DNA from: Allosphingosinicella deserti | GTDB lineage: Bacteria; Pseudomonadota; Alphaproteobacteria; Sphingomonadales; Sphingomonadaceae | Assembly (NCBI RefSeq): GCF_003012735.1 | Contig: NZ_PXYI01000001.1 | Location: forward strand, 124,001 to 188,000 | Direction: 5' to 3' | DNA: 64,000 nucleotides | In this document: in pieces, positions 8,256-15,332 of the stretch | How positions within the stretch are numbered: position 1 is the first letter of the stretch | Layout: the number at the start of each line of letters is the position of its first letter | The notes under the pieces: generated by a model | Told to the model about the DNA's origin: nothing | Seen by the model: the letters and a program-made list of their open reading frames with translations, nothing else | Databases searched by the model: none | Translations under genes and position numbers: made by a program

Positions 8256-9380
8256 CTAAGCGGTTACGCTTGCCGCCCGCTCAATGATAGGGCGCCAGGA
8301 CTGCTCCACGGGAAGCCCGAACGTGCCTTCGAGCACCGCTTCAATGCCCATCGCGTCGAGGTGCGACTGCTCGGCCGGCGCCCCGGGGCGGCGCACGGTG
8401 AGTCTGCCTTCGAGCAGGTTGTAGCGCGCCTCGGGCGTCGTCTTGGCGGCAATCAGCTGATGGCGGAAATGCGAGCTCGGATGCCGCGAGGTGAACCAGT
8501 TGCCGACTTCATAGTCCGATCGCGCGGCGGGCAGCGGCTGCAGGTCGTACAGCGATTCCCAACGCTCGCCGAGCCGCGCCTGGAGCAAGGTGACGGGTCC
8601 GAACGCGACGAGGCGGTAAGGGCCATGCCGCGTCTGCTGCGGCCCCTCGATGTCCAGGCGGATCGGCGTCGGCAACACGTTGCCGCCGAAGCCGACGTCG
8701 GTGAGCCAGGGCGTCCCGTCGATCGTCACTCGCATCGCCATGTGGGTCAGAGGGCGTGGCGGCGCCCCGGGCGGCAGCATCCAGCGTACCCGGGCGATCA
8801 GCCCTTCGACGGCGAAGCCCATTGCGGCGAGCACGCGTTGGAACAGGCCGTTCTGCTCGAAGCAATAGCCACCGCGGCGTCCCGCGATCAGCTTGGCGTC
8901 GACGGACGCGGGTGCGATGTCGATCGGGCGATCGAGCAGTGCGTCGATCGCCTCGAACGGGATTGCTGCGATGTGATGCGCGTGCAGGGCACGCAGCGTC
9001 TCCAAGGTGGGGGTCAGCGATCCGGAATAGCCGATCCGCGCGCAATAAGCTTCAAGATCGACGGGAGAGCCGCGCTGCTCCAGTTCGGCCATGATGCGGT
9101 GAGTCGCCGTTGGGGCGGTGACGTCGAGCAGGCGTAGATCGGGATTGGCTGCCTTGAGCGCGCTGCGTACCGCGTCGCCGCCCGGTCCTAGCAATCCGCC
9201 ACCCAGCGCTGCGATGTCGAAAGCCCGGGGATCGAAATGCTCCGACGCGCTTTCCGGATCGGCGGTGCCACTGACGTCCAATCCGGCGTCCCGCAGCTCC
9301 TGAAGCACGATGTCGAGGACGTCACGGCTGCGGCCGACGAGGAGGATGCGCGGCGCGGCCGCTGGATCGATGATGGTCAT
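8256..9380 (-). CDS. Arylamine N-acetyltransferase with N-terminal receiver-like domain
   Basis: A 374-residue fusion. Residues 1-105 look like a Rossmann/receiver-like module (PRILLVGRSRDVLDIVL, AFDIAALGGGLLGPGGD) without a convincing phosphorylatable aspartate. Residues 110-374 are an arylamine N-acetyltransferase with the complete catalytic triad: Cys173 in RRGGYCFEQN, His213 in PLTHMAM and Asp228 in WLTDVGFGG. NAT enzymes transfer acetyl from acetyl-CoA to arylamines and hydrazines. The ATG overlaps the stop of the FMN reductase gene (ATGA), so the two are co-translated, and the SoxR-type promoter upstream governs both. The fused N-terminus is not part of ordinary NATs; its role is unknown. 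Confidence 0.9.
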   Translation of the reverse strand: MTIIDPAAAPRILLVGRSRDVLDIVLQELRDAGLDVSGTADPESASEHFDPRAFDIAALGGGLLGPGGDAVRSALKAANPDLRLLDVTAPTATHRIMAELEQRGSPVDLEAYCARIGYSGSLTPTLETLRALHAHHIAAIPFEAIDALLDRPIDIAPASVDAKLIAGRRGGYCFEQNGLFQRVLAAMGFAVEGLIARVRWMLPPGAPPRPLTHMAMRVTIDGTPWLTDVGFGGNVLPTPIRLDIEGPQQTRHGPYRLVAFGPVTLLQARLGERWESLYDLQPLPAARSDYEVGNWFTSRHPSSHFRHQLIAAKTTPEARYNLLEGRLTVRRPGAPAEQSHLDAMGIEAVLEGTFGLPVEQSWRPIIERAASVTA

Positions 9381-9925
9381 GCCGCCTCCGCATAGGGCAT
9401 CGTGCTGCGCGCGACGAGGAGGGCTCCGGCCCACCAGCGCAGGCGCGCAAGGACCACTGCCATCGTCCGTCTCGCCCGTTCAGGCTCGATCAGGCGGCCG
9501 GCGGCGTCGAATCGCTCCCAGGCATTGGCAAAGCTCAGGCTGTCACGAAGCCCGACCGCATGGAGCTCGGCGAAGACTCCGCGGAGGTGCTCGACCGCGC
9601 GGGTCCCCCCCGATCCGCCGCCATAAGAGACGAAGGCGACCGGCTTGGCGTGCCACTCGGAGGACGCGCCGTCGATCAGCGCCTTGAGCGGCGCCGGGTA
9701 GGAGTGATTATATTCCGGGGTGACGATCACGAATGCGTCCGACCGGGCGATCGCGGATCGAACCGAGTCCGGATCGGCAAGCGCGGCATCGAGCGGATCG
9801 ATTGCCTCGACCAGGAAGGCGCCGTCCGCCTCGATTTCCTCGATCACCCAGCGCGCGACGCGGTCGCAAAAGCGTCCCGGCCGGGTGCTGCCGTAGATCA
9901 CGCCCACAGTCATCATTTTGCGCAT
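9377..9925 (-). CDS. NAD(P)H-dependent FMN reductase family protein
   Basis: A 182-residue flavodoxin-fold reductase. Seen: the FMN phosphate loop YGSTRPGRFCDRVA, the TPEYNHSYPAPLKALID signature that stacks on the isoalloxazine ring, and a glycine-rich SYGGGSGGTRAVEHLR. Members reduce FMN, quinones or azo/nitro compounds with NAD(P)H. It is the first gene of a two-gene operon with the NAT fusion and is transcribed from a promoter whose 19-base spacer contains a SoxR box, so induction by redox-cycling agents is expected. The start at 9925 has GGAGC upstream. Divergent from soxR. Confidence 0.9.
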   Translation of the reverse strand: MRKMMTVGVIYGSTRPGRFCDRVARWVIEEIEADGAFLVEAIDPLDAALADPDSVRSAIARSDAFVIVTPEYNHSYPAPLKALIDGASSEWHAKPVAFVSYGGGSGGTRAVEHLRGVFAELHAVGLRDSLSFANAWERFDAAGRLIEPERARRTMAVVLARLRWWAGALLVARSTMPYAEAA

Positions 9926-9958
9926 CGGCTGGCTCCTTGCGAATCATCGGGGAGCCAG

Positions 9959-9989
9959 TTCATAGAACCTCAACATAGATTGAGGTCAA
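9959..9989 (-). promoter_or_regulatory. MerR-type promoter for the FMN reductase operon
   Basis: On the minus strand, -35 TTGACC (9989-9984) and -10 TATGAA (9964-9959) are separated by exactly 19 bases. That over-long spacer is the hallmark of promoters activated by MerR-family proteins, which underwind the DNA. The SoxR box fills the spacer. Confidence 0.85.
9968..9985. promoter_or_regulatory. SoxR box
   Basis: CCTCAACATAGATTGAGG: perfect 6-base arms (CCTCAA/TTGAGG) with a 6-base centre, the same arm sequence and spacing as characterised SoxR operators. It ends eight bases before the soxR start codon, so it probably serves both autoregulation and activation of the divergent operon. Confidence 0.92.
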
Positions 9990-9993
9990 GTAG

Positions 9994-10449
9994 ATGGTGC
10001 GCATCGCTCCCGAAGACCATGGCAGAAGCCTGAGCGTCGGCGAGGTCGCCGCCCGCAGCGGCGTCGCCGTCTCCACCCTTCACTTCTACGAGGCGAAGGG
10101 TCTGATCCGCGGTTGGCGGAGCAGCGGCAACCAGCGCCGCTACGCACGCGACGTCCTCCGCCGCGTCGCGATCATCAAGGTCGCGCAGCGCACCGGCATT
10201 CCGCTGGCCGACATCCGCGATGCGCTCGCGAGCCTGCCCGACGGGCGGACGCCCAATGCGGCGGACTGGCGGGGCTTGAGCGAGCGCTGGCGGGAGGATC
10301 TCGACCGACGGATCGCGCTCCTCACCGACCTCCGCGACAAGCTCGACGGCTGCATCGGCTGCGGGTGCCTGTCGGTTTCGGCCTGCCCGCTGCGAAACCC
10401 GGGGGACGTGCTGTCGGAAAGCGGATCGGGGCCGGTGCTTCTGGGTTGA
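9994..10449 (+). CDS. soxR: Redox-sensitive transcriptional activator SoxR
   Basis: A 151-residue MerR-family regulator with a [2Fe-2S] centre. The N-terminal winged helix begins [21 protein letters not shown] and includes [16 protein letters not shown] dimerisation helix follows, then the SoxR cysteine cluster [12 protein letters not shown] (CX2CXCX5C). Oxidation or one-electron redox cycling of the cluster switches on target promoters. The ATG at 9994 lies just after a perfect SoxR box. Outside enterics, SoxR typically controls a few reductases, oxygenases and pumps directly rather than soxS. That fits the FMN reductase/NAT operon here. Confidence 0.95.
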   Translation: MVRIAPEDHGRSLSVGEVAARSGVAVSTLHFYEAKGLIRGWRSSGNQRRYARDVLRRVAIIKVAQRTGIPLADIRDALASLPDGRTPNAADWRGLSERWREDLDRRIALLTDLRDKLDGCIGCGCLSVSACPLRNPGDVLSESGSGPVLLG

Positions 10450-10542
10450 TGCGGCCGGTAGGTGTGTTGCTGCGACATGGCGCGTGGTGCCGAGTCGCCT
10501 GCTCGTCTAAGCCACGCGCTCAGGACCCAGTTAAGGCGTAAA

Positions 10543-10851
10543 ATGAATAAGTTTCTGTTCAATCGTCAGACACCCAAGGATCAGCCCCTCCCCGAACGAC
10601 GGCACAACGGCGTGGCGCCGGCGCCGGACGTCTCCGCAGCCCTGCGTGGGATCATCGAGGTCCAGTCGATCACCACGTCGGCCATTTTCGCCATGCTGGT
10701 CAGCAAGGGCGTGCTCTCGCCGGCGGAGGCGGCTGGATACATGTCGGAGATTGCGGCGGTGCTGGATCGGGACGTCGCTTCGTCGGTCGGCACCGATGCA
10801 GCGACGATGCTCGACCGTTACGGGCAGGCTCTGGTCGCGGCAGGCGACTGA
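10543..10851 (+). CDS. Hypothetical protein (102 aa)
   Basis: A 102-residue protein with a polar N-terminus and a mostly helical C-terminal two-thirds (SAALRGIIEVQSITTSAIFAM, then SPAEAAGYMSEIAAVLD). No signal peptide or named domain was recognised. The start codon at 10543 lies after an A/G-rich stretch (AAGGCGTAAA). It is monocistronic between soxR and the converging FAH-family gene. It could be a small regulatory or structural protein; nothing in the sequence fixes a function. Confidence 0.6.
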   Translation: MNKFLFNRQTPKDQPLPERRHNGVAPAPDVSAALRGIIEVQSITTSAIFAMLVSKGVLSPAEAAGYMSEIAAVLDRDVASSVGTDAATMLDRYGQALVAAGD

Positions 10852-10912
10852 TCCGCGGACGACCCGACAATCCGCGGACGGAAACCGCCGCTCCCCGTCC
10901 GCGGCAGATCGT

Positions 10913-11719
10913 TCAGGCGCCGCGCATCTCGGTGAGCGAGCATTCCACCCGATAGTGGCTGCCGAAGCGCGCCTCGACGCGCTGGCCGGGGCGGGCGTCG
11001 TGAACTCCGCTGACGGCGCCCGACGAGATCCACTGGCCCGGCTGCAGTGCGATGCCGCGCTTCGCCATCAGCTCGAACAGGAAGCGGGCGGCGCCGATCG
11101 CGCCATTGGGGAAGTTGGCCGCCTTGCCGGTGCCGACCGAGATGCCGTCGATGAAGGTCTCGACTTCCCATCCCTCGAAGCCGCTCGTTCGCCAGTCCGG
11201 AATCTCGGCGCCGATAACGAGGCCGTTATTGTTGCCGAAATCCGAGATCACGGCCGGGGGGCCGATGCGGTTGATCGGCTCGAGCGGAGAGCTCGCAATC
11301 TCGATGCCGACATGCACCGCTTCGATCAGATCGGCGGCTTCCTCCAGCGTGAACCGGCTGTGCCCCTGCGGCGGAGTGCGGGCGATGCGAAGCAGGAACT
11401 CGGCCTCTCCGGCGACGAAGCCGGCGCCGAAGACCGGCATCGCCGGGGCCGCGCCGTCGGTGCCGCCGGGCGCACTGGCGAAGATCGGTCCGGCGAGCCG
11501 GTCGGCGCCGTAGCGCGCGTCGAGCGGGGCATTGATGCGGCCGACCTTCCAGCCGATGATCGGCTGGTTCCAGGCGGCAATCGCCTCGTCCTGGACACGG
11601 TAGGCGGCGTCGAGCGTCTCGGGAAGCATTCCCGGATAATCGGAAAGGCCGGAGGCAGCGCGGCGTGCTGCGAGAAAACGTCCGGCAATGTCCGCCGGAG
11701 CATCGGAAAGAAGGGTCAC
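10913..11719 (-). CDS. 2-keto-4-pentenoate hydratase-like protein (FAH superfamily)
   Basis: About 268 residues, matching the hydratase branch of the fumarylacetoacetate hydrolase superfamily (2-oxopent-4-enoate hydratase/decarboxylase type). Seen: WKVGRINAPLDARYG near the N-terminus, a metal-site region around GEAEFLLRIAR and IEAVHVGIEIA, and PNGAIGAARFLFELM. Such enzymes act on 2-keto acids with Mg2+. I prefer the GTG at 11719 over the ATG codons at 11776/11770, because those lie in or beside an operator (11755-11770) identical to the one in front of uxaA. That operator makes it a likely member of the uronate regulon, although no FAH-type step belongs to the standard galacturonate route. 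Confidence 0.85.
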   Translation of the reverse strand: MTLLSDAPADIAGRFLAARRAASGLSDYPGMLPETLDAAYRVQDEAIAAWNQPIIGWKVGRINAPLDARYGADRLAGPIFASAPGGTDGAAPAMPVFGAGFVAGEAEFLLRIARTPPQGHSRFTLEEAADLIEAVHVGIEIASSPLEPINRIGPPAVISDFGNNNGLVIGAEIPDWRTSGFEGWEVETFIDGISVGTGKAANFPNGAIGAARFLFELMAKRGIALQPGQWISSGAVSGVHDARPGQRVEARFGSHYRVECSLTEMRGA

Positions 11720-11754
11720 AGGCTCACTCTCGCTTCTATTTTGCGCAAGCGTAT

Positions 11755-11770
11755 TGGAAACCGGTGTCAT
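11755..11770 (-). promoter_or_regulatory. LacI-type uronate operator, site 1 (FAH hydratase)
   Basis: Minus strand ATGACACCGGTTTCCA, identical over 16 bases to the site in front of uxaA 5 kb away. Placed 36 bases upstream of the preferred GTG start. Confidence 0.85.
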
Positions 11771-11860
11771 ACGCAACTGTCGGCGATTGTGAAGCCTCTT
11801 CGAAGCTGCGCGATGTCGTCGCGCCTGAAGGAGCGACTGCCTTTTTGCGGGCCGCTGCTT

Positions 11861-12241
11861 TCAGGAATATGCGACGACCTCATATTCGATACCGTCATAG
11901 TCCAGGAAGTAGAATCGACGCCCAGGCTCGTATTCGGCATGTGCGAAGGGCAGGAGGCCCGCGGTAAGCACGCGCTGCTCGACCGCATCGAGATCCTCGA
12001 CCACGATTCCGATATGGTTGAGCGGACGCCCCTTGGCGAAATCGTCCGGGCCGTAATGGTCCCGATCACCCGTGTACAGTGCGACATAATGATCGGCCGA
12101 GCCGACATGGATCGCGCGGCCGCCGTCGCGTGCCGGGCCCTGCCAGCGGATCCGCCATCCGAACAGATCGATCATCAAAGCGGCGACCCGCTCCGGATCG
12201 GTGACGGTAACGTTGACATGCTCGATGCGTGGAAACGCCAT
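11861..12241 (-). CDS. VOC (glyoxalase/bleomycin resistance) family protein
   Basis: A 126-residue single-chain vicinal-oxygen-chelate protein with two beta-alpha-beta-beta-beta units. It opens with PRIEHVNVTVTDPERVAALMIDLFGW (metal His in the first strand), then LNHIGIVVEDLDAVEQRV in the second unit, and closes with the usual YFLDYDGIEYEVVAY edge strand and glutamate. VOC proteins bind a divalent metal and include lyases, dioxygenases and resistance proteins; the substrate cannot be read here. The start at 12241 has GAGGAGG upstream. It follows the DoxX gene by 14 bases, so the pair is probably one operon controlled by the divergent MarR protein. Confidence 0.85.
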   Translation of the reverse strand: MAFPRIEHVNVTVTDPERVAALMIDLFGWRIRWQGPARDGGRAIHVGSADHYVALYTGDRDHYGPDDFAKGRPLNHIGIVVEDLDAVEQRVLTAGLLPFAHAEYEPGRRFYFLDYDGIEYEVVAYS

Positions 12242-12255
12242 GATGTCCTCCTCTG

Positions 12256-12660
12256 TCAACGTGTGCCGGCCGGTGCGGCGCGCCAGGGAAACAGGGCGCG
12301 CAAGGCGGGGTCGCGCAGCCACAGACCGCCCCACATGAACGCGGCGAGATACACGCCGAATAATGTGTGGCTGGCAAGCGGGCTGCCGACGCGAAGATGC
12401 GAGGCGATCGCGCCGCCGAGCAGGCCCATCATCAGCACCGCACCGAGCAAGGACGTGCGCGGAAACAGGTAGAGCGCCAAGCAGACAAGCTCGATGATCC
12501 CGATCAGCAGCAGGTGGCGGCCGTCCCACCCCGCGATTGCGATCGCCTCGCGTGCGACGTCGAGCTGGAGGAGCTTGGGAGTGACGGAGGCGAGCAGCAT
12601 GAACAGGGCGAACAGCCCGGTCAGCAGCCATCCGATTCGGACCTTGGTCTTTTCGGTCAT
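12256..12660 (-). CDS. DoxX-like membrane protein
   Basis: A 134-residue integral membrane protein with four hydrophobic helices (IGWLLTGLFALFMLLASV; LLLIGIIELVCLALYLF; SLLGAVLMMGLLGGAI; LFGVYLAAFMWGGLWL). The spacing and the ASVTPKLLQ loop match the DoxX-like group. Members are often linked to redox or quinone functions and are frequent targets of MarR or LysR regulators. It is the first gene of a DoxX-VOC pair and is divergent from marR; the intervening gap holds two palindromic operators. The start at 12660 follows GGAGGGCGACG on the minus strand. Confidence 0.82.
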   Translation of the reverse strand: MTEKTKVRIGWLLTGLFALFMLLASVTPKLLQLDVAREAIAIAGWDGRHLLLIGIIELVCLALYLFPRTSLLGAVLMMGLLGGAIASHLRVGSPLASHTLFGVYLAAFMWGGLWLRDPALRALFPWRAAPAGTR

Positions 12661-12711
12661 CGTCGCCCTCCACAATTCTGTTTGCAGGTTGAGAAAACAC
12701 GCACGGCTGAC

Positions 12712-12729
12712 TATCTCGACATCGAGATA
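12712..12729. promoter_or_regulatory. MarR-type operator 1
   Basis: TATCTCGA-CA-TCGAGATA: perfect 8-base arms with a 2-base centre, in the gap between the divergent doxX-like and marR genes. It shares the pattern TnTCTnGA-N2-TCnAGAnA with the second palindrome 27 bases away (centre to centre). Confidence 0.8.
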
Positions 12730-12740
12730 TTGGAGAATCA

Positions 12741-12754
12741 TCTTGACGTCAAGA
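12741..12754. promoter_or_regulatory. MarR-type operator 2, over the marR start
   Basis: TCTTGACGTCAAGA, a perfect 14-base palindrome that covers the likely TTG start codon of marR at 12743. Binding here would block both transcription and access to the start region. Confidence 0.78.
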
Positions 12755-13273
12755 CAATTTGCCGACGCCGTGTTTGAAGATCATGTCGGGCTGCGCGGGC
12801 GACAATGGGAACAGGAGTTGCCGGACGTCGACACCCGCGGGATGGCGGTGCTCGGCCGCGCGCGCTGGATAACGTTGGCCGCGCGGCCGGCGATCGAGGC
12901 GGTGTTCGCCCGGCACGGGCTCGACACCGGAGAATTCGACGTGCTGTCGACCCTGCTGCGCGCCGGCGCGCCCTACCGGCTGCGGCCGACCGAATTGTAT
13001 CGATCGCTGATGATCTCGTCGGGCGGGCTGACCGACCGGCTGTCGCGCCTGGAGAAAGCCGGCCTGATCGAGCGGGTCGCCGCCGAGAAGGACGGGCGCA
13101 GCCTGCCCGTCCAGCTCACCGGCGAGGGCCGAGCGCGAGCCGAGGCGGCGTTCCGCGAGGACATGGCGATCGAGGCGCGCCTGCTGGATGCGCTGACGGA
13201 GGAGGAGCAGAGCAGGCTTGCGCAGCTGCTCTCGAAGCTTGCGGGATCGTTAGCGGCCGCCCCTCAGAATTAG
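12743..13273 (+). CDS. MarR-family transcriptional regulator
   Basis: A 176-residue winged-helix regulator with an unusually long N-terminal arm of about 45 residues before the first dimerisation helix (ARWITLAARPAIEAVFARHG). The DNA-binding domain has the expected order: FDVLSTLLRAG, RPTELYRSLMISSGGLTDRLSRLEKAGLIER (recognition helix), the wing VAAEKDGRSLPVQLT, and a C-terminal dimer helix. I prefer the TTG at 12743, with TGGAGA six bases upstream; GTG 12770 is an alternative. Two palindromic operators lie at and just before the start, so it probably represses itself and the divergent DoxX-VOC pair. The ligand is unknown. Confidence 0.88.
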   Translation: MTSRQFADAVFEDHVGLRGRQWEQELPDVDTRGMAVLGRARWITLAARPAIEAVFARHGLDTGEFDVLSTLLRAGAPYRLRPTELYRSLMISSGGLTDRLSRLEKAGLIERVAAEKDGRSLPVQLTGEGRARAEAAFREDMAIEARLLDALTEEEQSRLAQLLSKLAGSLAAAPQN

Positions 13274-13304
13274 AGCCTGGCGCCCGCCTCGATTCCGTCG
13301 GAGG

Positions 13305-13925
13305 TTAGGCGCTCGGCCGCAGTGCTGCGGCCTTGCGCGCGCGTTCCCGGATCGCGTCCGGATCGACGCTTCCGGCCGGCACCATCCAGCTGCCGCCGAC
13401 GCAGGCGACGGCCTTGAGCGCAAGCCAATCCGGTGCGGTTTCGAGCGTGATGCCGCCGGTCGGGCAGAAGCGCACGCCGCCGAACACGGCCGAGAAGCCC
13501 TTCAGCGCCGGAATGCCGCCGGAGCTCATCGCTGGGAAGAACTTGAGGCGGGTGAAGCCGAGGTCGAGCGCACGCATGATGTCGCCGGCGGTTGCCACGC
13601 CCGGCAGCAACGGCACCGGCGCATCCTGAACGGCCCGGCCGAGCGTCTCGGTGAGGCCGGGGCTGACGATGAACTCGGATCCGGCCTCCACCGCCTGATC
13701 GAATTGCTTGGGGTTGAGCACCGTTCCGGCGCCGACGATCGCGCCTTCGACTTCCTTCATCGCGCGGATGGCGTCGAGCGCGGCGGGCGTACGCATTGTC
13801 ACTTCGAGCACCGGAAGGCCGCCTTCGACCAGAGCGCGCGCGATCGGCAATGCATCCTCGACGCGGTCGATGACCAGCACCGGGATGACGGGCGCGGCGG
13901 CAAGGATGCGGTCGATGTCGGCCAA
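13305..13925 (-). CDS. eda: KDPG aldolase (2-keto-3-deoxy-6-phosphogluconate aldolase)
   Basis: Class I aldolase of 206 residues that splits KDPG into pyruvate and glyceraldehyde-3-phosphate, the last step of both uronate breakdown and the Entner-Doudoroff route. Motifs: PVLVIDRVEDALPIARAL, the general-base glutamate in LEVTMRTPAALDAI, GAGTVLNPKQ, the Schiff-base lysine in FTRLKFFPA, and the phosphate site FCPTGGI. Length matches the family. It is the last gene of the uxaA-reductase-eda operon, 18 bases after the reductase stop, and should share control by the operator at 16862. Confidence 0.95.
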   Translation of the reverse strand: MADIDRILAAAPVIPVLVIDRVEDALPIARALVEGGLPVLEVTMRTPAALDAIRAMKEVEGAIVGAGTVLNPKQFDQAVEAGSEFIVSPGLTETLGRAVQDAPVPLLPGVATAGDIMRALDLGFTRLKFFPAMSSGGIPALKGFSAVFGGVRFCPTGGITLETAPDWLALKAVACVGGSWMVPAGSVDPDAIRERARKAAALRPSA

Positions 13926-13943
13926 TTCAAAAGCTCCTCAAGA

Positions 13944-15332
13944 TCAGGCGTTAGGCGTCAGGCGGGCTCGCGGACCTTCCTGCCGCATTGCGGAAACCGC
14001 GCTTAGCACGGCATCGCGGAAGGTCGAGTCCTCCGCCACCCTTGCCGGGAAGATCTGGCGGAGGGCGAGCAGGTCTTCGGCGGCGTGCTCGCCAGCCCCG
14101 ATTTCGGTCAGCCGCGCAGCGAGCGGATCGACGATCGCAGCGCTTGCGTGGGCCTGGCGCCGCACGAACAGGATCCATGCCGCGATCGGCACCGCCAGAC
14201 GATCGACGCTGCGACCCGATTCGAGTGCCTCGCGGATCGTATCGAGCAGGCGGTAGGGGAGCTTCTGCGATCCGTCCCACGCGATCTGCGCGAGCTTGTG
14301 GCCGATTGCGGGATTGCGGAAGCGATCGAGGATCTCGCCGGCATAGGCCTGGAGGTCGAGCGGGGAGGGTTCGAGCGACGGAATGATGTCGCTGCGGATC
14401 AGCGCTTCGACGAAGGCCGCCAATTCGCTGTCGGCCATCGCGTCCGCGACCGTCTCGTGCCCGATCAGCAGGCCGAGATAGGCGAGGCTGGAATGCGCGC
14501 CGTTGAGGATGCGCAGCTTGGCCCGCTCCCAGGCGCCGACATCCTTGGCGAGGACCACGCCGGCCGAGGCGAAATCGGGCGAGCCTTCGGGGAGCACGTC
14601 CTCGATCACCCAGGAGGCATAGGCTTCGCGGCTGACCGGAATGATGTCGTCATACCCGGTCTCGGCGGCGACCAGTGCGCGCAGCCGATCGTCCGTTGCC
14701 GGCGTGATGGAATCGACCATCGAATCCGGGAAGGCGGCTTCATCGGCGATCCAGCGGGCAAGCTCCGGATCGAGCCGCTCGGAGTAAGCGAGCACCGCGG
14801 CGCGCAGCTTCTTGCCGTTCGACACCATGTTGTCGCAGCACAGGCCGGTGAACGCGGGCAGGCCGGCATCGCGGCGATCCTTGAGGCCAAGCGCGAGCCA
14901 GCCGACGATGCTGACCGGATCTTCGGGCGTTGCGAGATCGTGGACGATGTCGGCATGGCCGAGATCGAGCGTGCCGTCGCCGGAGAGGCAATAGCCTTTC
15001 TCGGTCACCGTGCTCGAGACGATCCGGACGCTGGGGTCGCGCAGCAATGCGCGCACGCCTTCGCTTTCACCGGGGCCGAAGAAGCGATTGTGGGCCTGGA
15101 GCGTCCGGAACCGCGTCTCGGCATCGAGGATCGCAAGCGTGTAGCGCCCGTTCTGCGCCTTCAGCGCCTCCACCGTGCCGGGGGAGCGCAGCGACACCGC
15201 GGCGATGCCCCAGCGCGGATCGCTCTGGAGAATAGTGTCGATATAGGCGGCCTGGTGCGCGCGGTGGAAGGCGCCGGGGCCGAAATGGACGATTCCAGTC
15301 TGCATGGCGACGCCATAAGGCGCCGCCGTCAC
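13944..15332 (-). CDS. uxuB: Fructuronate reductase-type mannitol dehydrogenase family protein
   Basis: NAD-dependent uronate oxidoreductase of about 462 residues. Seen: the nucleotide-binding start TGIVHFGPGAFHRAHQAAYID, VTEKGYCLSGDG, SCD-like CDNMVSNGKKL, WVIEDVLPEGSPDF, the catalytic lysine region KLRILNGAHSSLAYLG, and DGSQKLPYRLLDTI. By sequence this is the UxuB (mannonate-forming) branch rather than UxaB. Its neighbour, however, is altronate dehydratase, and no mannonate dehydratase is in the window, so it may act on tagaturonate. The GTG at 15332 overlaps the uxaA stop by four bases and is preferred; ATG 15305 is the alternative. Confidence 0.88.
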   Translation of the reverse strand: MTAAPYGVAMQTGIVHFGPGAFHRAHQAAYIDTILQSDPRWGIAAVSLRSPGTVEALKAQNGRYTLAILDAETRFRTLQAHNRFFGPGESEGVRALLRDPSVRIVSSTVTEKGYCLSGDGTLDLGHADIVHDLATPEDPVSIVGWLALGLKDRRDAGLPAFTGLCCDNMVSNGKKLRAAVLAYSERLDPELARWIADEAAFPDSMVDSITPATDDRLRALVAAETGYDDIIPVSREAYASWVIEDVLPEGSPDFASAGVVLAKDVGAWERAKLRILNGAHSSLAYLGLLIGHETVADAMADSELAAFVEALIRSDIIPSLEPSPLDLQAYAGEILDRFRNPAIGHKLAQIAWDGSQKLPYRLLDTIREALESGRSVDRLAVPIAAWILFVRRQAHASAAIVDPLAARLTEIGAGEHAAEDLLALRQIFPARVAEDSTFRDAVLSAVSAMRQEGPRARLTPNA

